DNA of 57,187 nt. Origin: Verrucomicrobiota bacterium. GTDB lineage: Bacteria; Verrucomicrobiota; Verrucomicrobiae; Limisphaerales; UBA11358. Under the pieces are notes generated by a model. It was not told the origin of the DNA, made no database searches, and worked only from the letters and a program-made list of their open reading frames with translations. Position numbers and translations under genes: made by a program. The stretch spans positions 1-57,187 of the forward strand of contig JACZKP010000077.1 in the NCBI GenBank assembly GCA_014860005.1. The letters run 5' to 3'. This document shows, one piece after another, positions 1 through 7,933 of the stretch (its first letter is position 1; each line of letters begins with the position of its first letter).

Positions 1-235
1 GGCGGGCGGGGTCTTTTTGCCGCAGCGTCTCAATGGTGGAGGACGCAAAATCCAGCGCCGGACTTTGCGCGAACCGCACGGGGTCCTGCTTCGGAGACGA
101 CGAATGGCCGATGCGCGGCTGCTGGGAGAAATGGCTCTGCAGCAACCGCACGGCGGCGTTGAAATCGTAGGCAAATGGCTTTTCCGCCAGCGCCGCGATC
201 AAAGGATTTGTCGTTGGCCCATTCGTGCCGGCCAT
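1..235 (-). CDS. tssG: T6SS baseplate protein TssG, N-terminal part
   Basis: TssG is a baseplate wedge subunit that binds TssF, TssE and TssK. Only the first 78 codons lie in the window, and the gene runs off the left edge. The visible residues read MAGTNGPTTNPLIAAL, then a YDFNAAVRLLQ helix and an RIGHSSSPKQDPVRFAQ stretch; this order (F-x-AVRLL, then RIG and PVRF) is the usual TssG N-terminus. The ATG at 235 lies inside the end of tssF, so the genes overlap by 37 bases and are probably translationally coupled. The order tssE-tssF-tssG is typical of T6SS operons. Length and C-terminus cannot be judged. Confidence 0.85.
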   Translation of the reverse strand, partial: MAGTNGPTTNPLIAALAEKPFAYDFNAAVRLLQSHFSQQPRIGHSSSPKQDPVRFAQSPALDFASSTIETLRQKDPAR

Positions 236-2109
236 CGCATGATCTCCTTTCGTTGCTGCGTTTTAACGACCGTTTCCGTGAACGAGTTGAGGGAAACGTA
301 TTTGGCGAAAAACTGCTCGAGCACCGTGCCCAGCAGGAATACTCCCAGCCCCTCAAACGCCGCCTCGTCGAACAGCACAGTGATTTCCAGTCCGCGCGCA
401 AAGGTGATCGGACCCGGGATCTCCACCCGGCGGATGATCGGCTGATACTGCACGTGGCGGATGCCGTCTATCTGTTTGAGGGTCTGCCGGTCGTTGGGAT
501 CAGCATAAAGTTTAAGAATCTCCCGCAACCCTTCCGCGCCGGTCTCGGCGTTGCTGTCCACCAGCGAAAGATGATTCAACGAGAGATGACTGATCAGCCG
601 CCACGCAAACCGTCCCGACGCCACGTGCGGCTTCTCCGGATTCTGCCCGGCCAGCACCAGGCTGGGCCGCGGCAGAATCGGCCCCTGAATAATGCGGATG
701 GCATTCACCGGCGCGCTGAGGTCCATGGTGAAATCCGTGCGCCCGACATTCTTGAGCATCTGAATGGGCAGGTGGCGGTTGGTGCATAGGGCGCGAATCT
801 CGAGCTGGCGCAGGTCGGGCCGGTACGGGGCCATGTCGCCGTCCACAATTGAAATAAACACGTCGGTTCCCGCATAGGAAGAGCGGCGGCCCGTCAGCCG
901 CTCGCGATCACTGAACAGGCGCGGCACCCGATGCGCCGTATAGAAAGCGCTGGTTTCCAGATCCATGTCCCGCGCCTGATAAAAGGGCAGGAACCGCCGC
1001 TCCTGATCCGGCGTCTCGCCAAAACCCGTAACGGACATGACTTGATAGATTTCAAAGTCGAGCGGACGATTGCGATCAGGCACCAAATGAAATTCCGAGA
1101 ATCGGTTGCTGAGGAGAATGCGATCCAGTTTTTTCTCAAACAAATTGATGACCGGCGTGCAGTAAAGTTCAAAACAGGTCTTGTCCACCCGGCTCTCCAA
1201 CCGTGTATCCTGCTGGTTAAGCACGATAATCAAATCCACTTCATCGCCGGTTACTTTGGCGAGAGCTTCCTGGAAATCCGCCAATTCAAAAAACAGATAG
1301 CGCTGCGGAAAGGCGAAATACTCCCGCAACAAACGATAGCCCTCGAACCCCTGGGGTGCTGGCGGCAGCAGCGACTGGTCGGCGGCAAAACCCACGCGCC
1401 GGAGACAATCCGCCGACAGCGTCACGCCGGGCTGCTTCCGATCCGTTGGCGACTGAATCACCAATCCCGCTTTGTGTGCAAAAAGCTGCTCGTAAATTTG
1501 CACGGGCAGTTCATCCGCGCCCCGAATGTGAACGGTGAGCGGCGCCGCGCGAAGTTCGTGGAATGGCACCGGAATGGTTTTGCGCAACCGAAGACGGAAA
1601 GCCGCCCGGGCACCCAGTTCACGCGGCAGGTTCAGTTCGGCAATGTCCCGCGTGAAGTAACGTGCCTCGGTGACCACCAACGGCAACAGGCGCACGTCCT
1701 GGGCGGTGCTGAAGGTGCAAACCGTGCGCTCGCCCTTGCCCAACTGGCTGCGCAGCAAAGTGCCGCGCTTGATAACAAACCCCGCCGCCAGGGCGCCTTC
1801 CTGCTCCTCTGGATCGAACTTCACGATGGCCATGGAAGGGACCGGACAAAGATAATCCGGATAAACCGTCTCGAGCAGTCCCTGCGTGAAGCGCGGAAAC
1901 TCGGCGTCCAGTTTCAGATGCACGCGCGCCGCGAGAAAGGCAAAACCCTCCAGCAAACGTTCCACGTAGGGGTCGGGGCAAATCTCCTTGCCGTCCAGAT
2001 CCAAGGACAGCCGACCGGCGATCTTGGGAAAATCACGACCGAATTCCGCCGCAGTTTCCCGCAGGTGCCTTAACTCCGTTTCGTAAAGCTCCAGCAACCG
2101 TTCATCCAT
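199..2109 (-). CDS. tssF: T6SS baseplate protein TssF (VasA/ImpG)
   Basis: TssF is the main baseplate wedge scaffold of the type VI secretion system, two copies per wedge with TssG. The 636-residue product matches the family length. It opens with MDERLLELYETELRHLRE and continues with FGRDFPKIAGRL, then DPYVERLLEGFAFLAARV, FPRFTQGLLETVYPDYL and PVPSMAIVKF, the classic TssF N-terminus. The frame is open upstream to 2214, but the ATG at 2109 is chosen because it gives the conserved start and overlaps the tssE stop by 8 bases. The tail overlaps tssG. No signal peptide or membrane segment is seen, as expected for a cytoplasmic component. Confidence 0.95.
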   Translation of the reverse strand: MDERLLELYETELRHLRETAAEFGRDFPKIAGRLSLDLDGKEICPDPYVERLLEGFAFLAARVHLKLDAEFPRFTQGLLETVYPDYLCPVPSMAIVKFDPEEQEGALAAGFVIKRGTLLRSQLGKGERTVCTFSTAQDVRLLPLVVTEARYFTRDIAELNLPRELGARAAFRLRLRKTIPVPFHELRAAPLTVHIRGADELPVQIYEQLFAHKAGLVIQSPTDRKQPGVTLSADCLRRVGFAADQSLLPPAPQGFEGYRLLREYFAFPQRYLFFELADFQEALAKVTGDEVDLIIVLNQQDTRLESRVDKTCFELYCTPVINLFEKKLDRILLSNRFSEFHLVPDRNRPLDFEIYQVMSVTGFGETPDQERRFLPFYQARDMDLETSAFYTAHRVPRLFSDRERLTGRRSSYAGTDVFISIVDGDMAPYRPDLRQLEIRALCTNRHLPIQMLKNVGRTDFTMDLSAPVNAIRIIQGPILPRPSLVLAGQNPEKPHVASGRFAWRLISHLSLNHLSLVDSNAETGAEGLREILKLYADPNDRQTLKQIDGIRHVQYQPIIRRVEIPGPITFARGLEITVLFDEAAFEGLGVFLLGTVLEQFFAKYVSLNSFTETVVKTQQRKEIMRWPARMGQRQIL

Positions 2110-2602
2110 GCGGTGCGTCTCCGAGGAGACACTGACCGGTCTCCAAATCCACGGAGGTCTTGACGTGCAGATGTTCGGGCAGCGGGTTGGCCCACATTTC
2201 GCCCTCCACTTCAAACATGACCAAGTTGCGCTCCTGGTTGCTGTGAATCGTCAGGCTGCGCGGACTGAGGCGCGGCTCAAATACCTTCACCGCTTCACCC
2301 AGTTCCTCCTGCAACCGCTCCATGTCCGGCGCCGTCAACCCGCAAAGCTGGCGGGCACCGTAGTTGATGACGGAGCGATAGGCGTGGGGATAATCCTTCA
2401 ATTGGAATGTCTCCAGTCCTTCGAGTCGAAGATAAGCGTTCGTGTTGAAGAGCCATTCCAAATCACGCAGAACTCCGCGGCGATATTTCTGGTGAGAAAC
2501 AACCCGTTGTGAACGGCCCTCCTCCTGCTTGGTCGGTTCATCATCGGTGAGCCGATCCAGCAAACACGGTTGCAACCGTTCAATGGGAATCTGGTCCGCC
2601 AT
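2102..2602 (-). CDS. tssE: T6SS baseplate protein TssE (gp25-like)
   Basis: TssE is the gp25-like baseplate protein that joins the wedge to the sheath. The 166-residue product has an N-terminal LLDRLTDDEP region, an RRGVLRDLEWLFNTNAYL segment (where gp25 proteins initiate sheath contact), and a YRSVINYGARQLCGL segment equivalent to the family's 'vlnYGlpdl' motif. The ATG at 2602 is preferred over upstream in-frame codons to 2644 because those would run into tagJ (ends 2611). The gene overlaps tssF by 8 bases. The C-terminal part (EVEGEMWANPLPEHLHVKT) resembles the usual gp25 end. No Shine-Dalgarno sequence is obvious, so translation may be coupled to tagJ. Confidence 0.9.
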   Translation of the reverse strand: MADQIPIERLQPCLLDRLTDDEPTKQEEGRSQRVVSHQKYRRGVLRDLEWLFNTNAYLRLEGLETFQLKDYPHAYRSVINYGARQLCGLTAPDMERLQEELGEAVKVFEPRLSPRSLTIHSNQERNLVMFEVEGEMWANPLPEHLHVKTSVDLETGQCLLGDAPHG

Positions 2603-2610
2603 GGGTGGGA

Positions 2611-3405
2611 TCAGGAGGGTTGGGTCATTTCGATCATCCGGCACTCGAGCAACGGATGTTCACTGCTGTCGGTGGCCAGCACGCGCTGACCCAAACCGAG
2701 GAAACAACCCGGCGCGGCTTCGGTCCACGAAGTTTTGCGCGCAAGGCGAAGGGCGTCGTCCTCGGCGTTTTCGGTGCCGGGATACCGAACGGGAATATGC
2801 CCGCTCACGGCACCACCGTTGGTCCAGGTAAATCGAACCGGCGACCAGACGAGATCGCGCAGATCGCTGGGTTTTTCCAATTCCATGCGCGCGATGCGGC
2901 CAAAAGGGATCCAATAATACTTTCCTTCGAGAATCACCTCCAAGAGCGGTCCCAGACGGGAATCCGCGTCGGCCAGCCACTCGAAAGGTTGGCCGTCCAC
3001 TTGAACACCCGCAGCGGGCGCGGCCTCCAAAGCGCGATTGCGCAATTCCGCCGCCGCCTCATGACGACCGGCAGCGATCAGGGCATTGGCTTGCACGAGC
3101 AGGCCAATCCATTCCTCCGGTTCGCCAAAAATCAGAGGGGTGCGTTTGCCGGCAAAGACCTCCCGCCGCAACATTTCGCAGGCGATCACTGGCCGAAAGA
3201 TTTGCGCCAAAAGCATGGTTTCGGCATTGAGACTCGCCACTACCTGCAATTGCGTAAGCGCCTTGTCCCAATGTCCGAGCACACAGTCCATCTGGAACAG
3301 AAACACGCGCAATCGGCCATCGGCTGGATTCTGCCGAATCTCCCCCTGCAGTGCGGTCAAGGCCTCATTAACCCGTCCCGCCCGAATCAATTCCGCTGCG
3401 GTCAT
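2611..3405 (-). CDS. tagJ: T6SS accessory protein TagJ/ImpE (TPR-like)
   Basis: TagJ (ImpE) is an accessory protein that binds the TssB N-terminus in some T6SSs and may assist sheath handling. The 264-residue product has a helical TPR-like N-terminus (AAELIRAGRVNEALTALQ, then NPADGRLRVFLFQM) and the ImpE-type C-terminal half (ADADSRLGPLLEVIL, GKYYWIPFGRIARMEL, DLVWSPVRFTW). It sits between hcp and tssE, as in other ImpE loci. The ATG at 3405 lies only about 11 bases after a strong hairpin (3416-3442). No ribosome-binding site is visible between them, so expression is probably restricted relative to hcp. Confidence 0.88.
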   Translation of the reverse strand: MTAAELIRAGRVNEALTALQGEIRQNPADGRLRVFLFQMDCVLGHWDKALTQLQVVASLNAETMLLAQIFRPVIACEMLRREVFAGKRTPLIFGEPEEWIGLLVQANALIAAGRHEAAAELRNRALEAAPAAGVQVDGQPFEWLADADSRLGPLLEVILEGKYYWIPFGRIARMELEKPSDLRDLVWSPVRFTWTNGGAVSGHIPVRYPGTENAEDDALRLARKTSWTEAAPGCFLGLGQRVLATDSSEHPLLECRMIEMTQPS

Positions 3406-3415
3406 AAAACACAAA

Positions 3416-3442
3416 GTGCCTGGCCGGCGACCGGCCAGGCAC
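3416..3442 (-). terminator. Perfect hairpin between hcp and tagJ, possible attenuator or terminator
   Basis: A perfect inverted repeat with 12-bp arms (starting GTGCCTGGCCGG) and a 3-base loop lies after the hcp stop. Read leftward it is followed by TTTGTGTTTT, so it looks like an intrinsic terminator or attenuator that would leave hcp more abundant than the baseplate genes downstream. It also sits against the tagJ start and could hide its initiation site. A REP-like dispersed palindrome is the alternative. Confidence 0.55.
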
Positions 3443-3476
3443 TACGCTGTAATCAGATCAGAAGGAACCTCATGCC

Positions 3477-3959
3477 TTAACCGCCCTTGTTCTGTTTCAG
3501 ATCCCAATGCACCGGGACCTTGGCCCCGAGCGAGCCGTCTTCCTTCTGCGGGTAGTACTCGTATTCGATCTTGGCGAAATTCAAGCTGATCGAATCAACG
3601 GGCACTTCCGCTCCGGAACTGCCACCAGTCTGAAAGGAGGAAACCAACAAGTCCGTGAATTTGATCTTGAGGTACTCCTGCTGCTCCTTGCCCGCTTTGC
3701 GGCAGGTCAACAAGGCGTTCTTGATGTGCTGGCCGCTGGCGCAGGCCAGGACCAGTTTGGGGCTGGATTTGTTGACGGTCATGGTGAAGCTGAAATCCTG
3801 CATGCTCACCTTGCCCGCACCGCCACCGCCGCCGTAGGCATGGGAGCCTGAATTACTCTCGCCCCATGACCACGACATGATGTCAATTTCGTTCTTGTGC
3901 TTGGCATCGCCGCTCTCGCCTTCAATGCCATCTATTTTAAGGAAGTAGTCAACCGCCAT
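3477..3959 (-). CDS. hcp: T6SS inner tube protein Hcp (TssD)
   Basis: Hcp forms the hexameric inner tube that is expelled on firing and also carries effectors. The 160-residue product starts MAVDYFLKIDGIEGES and continues with NEIDIMSWSWGESN, the Hcp family signature. It then has a glycine-rich loop (YGGGGGAGKVSMQDF), the FTMTVNKSSPKLVLACASG strand pair, and an SLNFAKIEYEYYPQKEDGS end. Length is normal for Hcp1. It lies 117 bases after tssC and before tagJ. The hairpin downstream would make it the most abundant product of the operon. No effector domain is fused to it. Confidence 0.96.
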   Translation of the reverse strand: MAVDYFLKIDGIEGESGDAKHKNEIDIMSWSWGESNSGSHAYGGGGGAGKVSMQDFSFTMTVNKSSPKLVLACASGQHIKNALLTCRKAGKEQQEYLKIKFTDLLVSSFQTGGSSGAEVPVDSISLNFAKIEYEYYPQKEDGSLGAKVPVHWDLKQNKGG

Positions 3960-4076
3960 AGGTTTATGTTGTCGCTTTTTTTGGCCGAAACTCTTGTGCC
4001 CGGGTTTCGACGTTATTGGTTCATCGCTTCAACCACCGAGCGGCACAGGCTCGGGGCGCTTCTGTTAAAACCCGGC

Positions 4077-5570
4077 TTAACCGCCACCCTTGGCCGACGG
4101 CAGCTTGGACACCAACCGCAACGACACCGTCAATCCCTCCAACTGATAATGCGGTCGGAGGAAAAACTTGGAGGTGTAATACCCCGGATTGCCCGCCACC
4201 TCTTTGACCTCCACTTTCGCCTCTGCCAGCGGATACCGCGCCTTCATCTCTTCGGAGGATTTGGAGTCGCAGCAATACTGGCTGATCCACTTGTTCAACC
4301 ACATCTCCATGTCCTCGCGCTCCTTGAAGGAGCCGATCTTGTCACGCACCATGCACTTCAAGTAGTGGGCAAAGCGGCAGGTGGCAAACAGGTATGGCAG
4401 ACGGGCGGCCAGATTTGCATTGGCGGTGGCATCCGGATCGTCATACACCGCCGGTTTTTGCAAGGATTGCGCCCCCATGAACACCGCATAGTCCGTGTTC
4501 TTGTAATGCGATAAAGGCATGAAACCATTCTTGGCCATCTCCGCCTCGCGCCGATCCGTGATGGCGATTTCCGTGGGGCACTTCATATCCACGCCGCCGT
4601 CGTCCGTCGGGAAGGTGTGAACCGGAAGACCTTCAACGGTGCCGCCGGATTCCGCCCCGCGAATACGGGCACACCAACCGTACAGCTTAAAGGAACGGGT
4701 GATGTTTACGCCCATAGCGTAAGCCGCATTGGACCATACGTATTTGTTGTGGTCCGCGCCTTCGGTGTCTTCCTCAAAGGCAAATTCTTCCACCGGCGAA
4801 GTCTTGGCACCATAAGGAAGCCGGGAAAGGAAGCGTGGCATGGCCAGACCGATATAACGTGAATCTTCAGATTCCCGCAAGGAACGCCAAGCCGCGTACT
4901 CGGCCGTTTGAAAAATCTTGGTCAGGTCGCGCGGATTGCTAAGTTCCTGCCACGAGTCCATCCCCAACACGCTCGGGGCGCTGGCGGCAATGAACGGAGC
5001 ATGCATCGCCGACGCAATTTGCCCCATGTTGGCGAGCATCTTGACGTCTTCGGGTGAGTGATCAAACGCGTAATCTCCGATCAAGCAGCCGTAGGGCTGA
5101 CCGCCGGGTGAGCCAAACTCCTCTTCGTAAAGCTTCTTGAACAAGGGACTTTGATCCCACGCATTGCCTTCAAATTTCTTAAGCGACTTCTTCAAGTCAT
5201 TCTTGGAAACATTCAGCACGCGAATCTTCAACATCTCGTCCGTCTCCGTGTTGTTGACGAGATGATGCAAACCACGCCACGTGCCCTCCAACGCTTTGAA
5301 ATCCTCGTGGTGCATTATGAGGTTGATCTGCTCGGACAGCTTCTTGTCTATCTCGGCAATCATGGCCGATATCGTCCTCGTCACGTCGGCGGAGATCAAC
5401 TGAGTGGAGGAAAGCGCCTGTTGGGCGAGGGTACGCACCGCCGTCTGCACGGCGGTCTGTTTCTGCGGGTCGCGCGCCTTAAATTCCTTGTTCAGGAGCG
5501 CTTCGAATTCACCGACTTCTACGGGGGCGGCAGCGGCCCCGGCTTGCGCGGCAGTTTCTGGCGGCATCAT
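4077..5570 (-). CDS. tssC: T6SS contractile sheath large subunit TssC (VipB)
   Basis: TssC pairs with TssB to build the contractile sheath around the Hcp tube. The 497-residue product matches the family length. Hallmarks are LEGTWRGLHHLVNNTET, GQPYGCLIGDYAFDHSPEDV, SAMHAPFIAASAPSVLGMDS and a NAAYAMGVNITRSF stretch, with a C-terminal HYLKCMVRDKIGSFKER region. The alanine-rich N-terminus (AAQAGAAAAPVEVGEFEALL) is also typical. It starts 25 bases after tssB. Two adjacent ATGs (5570, 5567) could start it; the first is given. No ClpV gene to recycle this sheath is present in the window. Confidence 0.96.
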   Translation of the reverse strand: MMPPETAAQAGAAAAPVEVGEFEALLNKEFKARDPQKQTAVQTAVRTLAQQALSSTQLISADVTRTISAMIAEIDKKLSEQINLIMHHEDFKALEGTWRGLHHLVNNTETDEMLKIRVLNVSKNDLKKSLKKFEGNAWDQSPLFKKLYEEEFGSPGGQPYGCLIGDYAFDHSPEDVKMLANMGQIASAMHAPFIAASAPSVLGMDSWQELSNPRDLTKIFQTAEYAAWRSLRESEDSRYIGLAMPRFLSRLPYGAKTSPVEEFAFEEDTEGADHNKYVWSNAAYAMGVNITRSFKLYGWCARIRGAESGGTVEGLPVHTFPTDDGGVDMKCPTEIAITDRREAEMAKNGFMPLSHYKNTDYAVFMGAQSLQKPAVYDDPDATANANLAARLPYLFATCRFAHYLKCMVRDKIGSFKEREDMEMWLNKWISQYCCDSKSSEEMKARYPLAEAKVEVKEVAGNPGYYTSKFFLRPHYQLEGLTVSLRLVSKLPSAKGGG

Positions 5571-5595
5571 AGGTTATTGGGCTTGAGATTAGAAA

Positions 5596-6108
5596 TTACT
5601 TTGCTTCTTGGGCTTCAGGGTTGGGGGCCGCGGCGAGCGACTTCATCAAGTCCGCATCGTTCAGCAATCGAGACACCAACTCTTCGGCTTTGTCCTTGCC
5701 ATCCATGTAAGTCATCAAGTTGGCCAGTTCCGTCCGGGTCTGAAGGAGTTTATTGAGCGCGTCCACCTTGCGGGCAACGGCTGCGGGAGAAAAGTCCTCC
5801 ATGCTGTCAAATGACATTTCGATATTGAGGTTTCCCTCGCCAGTCAACGTGTTGGGCACTTGGAAAGCGACGCGCGGTTTACAGGCTTTGAGCCGTTCAT
5901 CGAAATTATCCACGTCAATTTCGAGAAACTTGCGGTCTCCTATCGCCGGCAAAGCCTCGGCTGGTTTCCCGGACAGGTCGGCCATGACCCCCATGACAAA
6001 GGGCAATTCAACCTTCTTTTCGGCACCGTACAGCTCGACATCATATTCGATCTGAACGCGGGGAACCCGGTTGCGGGCAATGAATTTCTGACTGCTAGCT
6101 TTCGCCAT
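5596..6108 (-). CDS. tssB: T6SS contractile sheath small subunit TssB (VipA)
   Basis: TssB is the small sheath subunit. The 170-residue product begins MAKASSQKFIARNRVPRVQ and continues with EYDVELYGAEKKVELPFVMG and DLSGKPAEALPAIGDRKFL, the standard TssB pattern. The family's NLNIEMSFDSMEDFSPAAVA segment follows, then a helical C-terminus. The frame is open to 6270, but the ATG at 6108 is chosen because the conserved sequence starts there and the upstream residues look non-coding. It is the first gene of a leftward unit (tssB-tssC-hcp-tagJ-tssEFG), and a candidate promoter lies about 50 bases upstream. Confidence 0.95.
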   Translation of the reverse strand: MAKASSQKFIARNRVPRVQIEYDVELYGAEKKVELPFVMGVMADLSGKPAEALPAIGDRKFLEIDVDNFDERLKACKPRVAFQVPNTLTGEGNLNIEMSFDSMEDFSPAAVARKVDALNKLLQTRTELANLMTYMDGKDKAEELVSRLLNDADLMKSLAAAPNPEAQEAK

Positions 6109-6154
6109 AATGTTAATTCGGTTAACTTCCGGGATGTTGCTGTTCTGCGTGAGA

Positions 6155-6182
6155 GATTTAAGCAATAGTCCTTGCTTGTCAA
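6155..6182 (-). promoter_or_regulatory. Candidate sigma70-type promoter for the tssBC-hcp-tagJ-tssEFG unit
   Basis: On the minus strand a perfect TTGACA (6177-6182) is followed after 16 bases by TAAATC (6155-6160). The pair lies about 47 bases upstream of the tssB ATG in a short A+T-rich stretch. The -10 match is weak, so only the position and the -35 support the call. The rightward methyltransferase gene starts on the other side of the same 262-base gap. Confidence 0.4.
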
Positions 6183-6370
6183 GAGTTTTTAAGCTTTCTT
6201 CGACCCGCAGCCGTGATGCCAGAAAGTTTTGACTTTCGTCGCCCTTTGAGACAACCGACGTCGAATTCAATGGCCCTCAAGTGGACCCGTACAAGTCGGC
6301 CAATCGGAGACTTGTTCCTGTCGAGAGCAAGGCCATAGGCTTTACCCGATCCCGGCTGCCACGCTACCGG

Positions 6371-7933
6371 ATGCAAGCCAAAGCAACACCATACGACGAA
6401 GTCCCGTATCCCAGCTACACCCATCCGCAGACTCACCCCGACCGGTTGGCGGTGCTTGGCCTTTTGTTCGGCCTCGAACCTGCGCGCGTGGACCGCTGCC
6501 GGGTGCTGGAGTTGGGCTGCGGCAATGGGAGCAACCTGGTACCGATGGCTTGGGAACTGCCGAACAGTGAGTTTGTTGGCATTGACCTGGCAGCGCGCCC
6601 CATTGCCGAAGGGCAACGAATGCTCAACGATCTCCGCCTGACCAACGTCAGCCTTCGTCATGGCGATATTTCGGAGATCAACAATACCTGGGGCAAGTTC
6701 GACTACATCATCGCGCACGGACTTTTTTCCTGGATTCCAGCGCAAGTTCGCGAGCGGTTGCTCGACATCTGTCACCAATGCCTGTCGCCCCAGGGCATCG
6801 CCTTCGTCAGCTACAATGCCATGCCCGGTTGCCATTTGCGGAATATGCTGCGGGAGATGCTGCGCTTTCATGTGCGCGATTTCCGTTCGCCCAAGGAACA
6901 AGTGGATCAAGCCATCGCCCTGACGAGATTTCTGACCGAAGCGCAGGACAGCCGCGACGAATATCGTCTGTGGATGAAAGCCGAGTTGGAACGTATACTC
7001 GAACACGACGAAGGACACTTGTTCCACGACGAACTCGCCGAATTGAACGAGCCGCTGTACTTCACGCAATTCATCGAGCAGGCGGGCCGGCATGAACTTC
7101 AGTACCTGGGCGAGGCTGATTTTTTCGAGATGTCCGATCACGTGTTCAAGGACACGGTGCGGCAGACTTTGAAGCAACTGGCGCGCAACCGCATCCTGCG
7201 GGAACAGTATCTGGATTTTCTGAAGTGCCGGCGGTTTCGTCAGACGTTACTGTGCCATCGAAACGCAGAATTGCAGACCGAGCCACAGGCAGAAAAAGTC
7301 TCAGGCTTCTTCATTTCATCCGCCGCCACCTGCATCAGCGGAATCCCAAATCTGCGGCCCGGGGTGCATTGCACTTTTGAAACACCGAAGGGCAGCAAGA
7401 TTGAAACCGACTTCGCCCTGGGCAAATCAGCGCTGGTGCGCCTGGGCTCAATCTGGCCGCGTCCCCTGCCGTTTGACGAACTGCTCCAGAAGGCCTTGGC
7501 GGATTTGAAACAAGCCGGCGTCACGGACAACAGCGACGGGCAGCCACAGGAACGCTTGCGTGGTTTCCTGCTGCAACTCTATCACGGAGGAATGGTCGAG
7601 TTCCGCACCAGCCTGCCCCCCATCGTGCATACCGTCAGCGAACGGCCCATGGCGAGTCCGGTGGCCCGGTGGCAGGTGCAAAAGGGCCAGTTCGTCACGT
7701 CGTTGTTTCATATCGCGATAAAAGTGGAGGATGAAATCGGCCGGGGCTTGCTCTCGTGGTTGGATGGCAGTCTCGATCACAGCGCACTGCTCGAGAAGAT
7801 TCAGAACTTGCTCGAATCCAAAAATGCGTTGCTGCCTTCGCCGGGGGATGCATCCGCAGTGCGCCGCAAACTTGAGCAGGAGCTGGCGCAGAACCTCGCG
7901 AAGCTGGCGCGGCTGGGATTGCTGGTGGGTTAA
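6371..7933 (+). CDS. Class I SAM methyltransferase with methyltransferase regulatory domain
   Basis: This is a predicted SAM-dependent methyltransferase of 520 residues. The Rossmann motif I reads VLELGCGNGSNL and is followed by EFVGIDLAARPIAEGQ. The N-terminus YDEVPYPSYTHPQTHPDRL is typical of the family that joins an N-terminal methyltransferase, a central 'methyltransferase regulatory domain' (from about FLTEAQDSRDEYRLWMKAE) and a C-terminal winged-helix segment. Target unknown; the family is thought to modify proteins or small molecules. The ATG at 6371 is preferred to 6281 because conservation begins there. It is the only rightward gene in the T6SS core, divergent from tssB and overlapping the end of the next methyltransferase by 4 bases. 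Confidence 0.88.
   Translation: MQAKATPYDEVPYPSYTHPQTHPDRLAVLGLLFGLEPARVDRCRVLELGCGNGSNLVPMAWELPNSEFVGIDLAARPIAEGQRMLNDLRLTNVSLRHGDISEINNTWGKFDYIIAHGLFSWIPAQVRERLLDICHQCLSPQGIAFVSYNAMPGCHLRNMLREMLRFHVRDFRSPKEQVDQAIALTRFLTEAQDSRDEYRLWMKAELERILEHDEGHLFHDELAELNEPLYFTQFIEQAGRHELQYLGEADFFEMSDHVFKDTVRQTLKQLARNRILREQYLDFLKCRRFRQTLLCHRNAELQTEPQAEKVSGFFISSAATCISGIPNLRPGVHCTFETPKGSKIETDFALGKSALVRLGSIWPRPLPFDELLQKALADLKQAGVTDNSDGQPQERLRGFLLQLYHGGMVEFRTSLPPIVHTVSERPMASPVARWQVQKGQFVTSLFHIAIKVEDEIGRGLLSWLDGSLDHSALLEKIQNLLESKNALLPSPGDASAVRRKLEQELAQNLAKLARLGLLVG

Noticed and set aside
6179..7177. 332-codon frame antisense to the first methyltransferase
   Set aside because: The methyltransferase has clear SAM motifs; the antisense frame has none.
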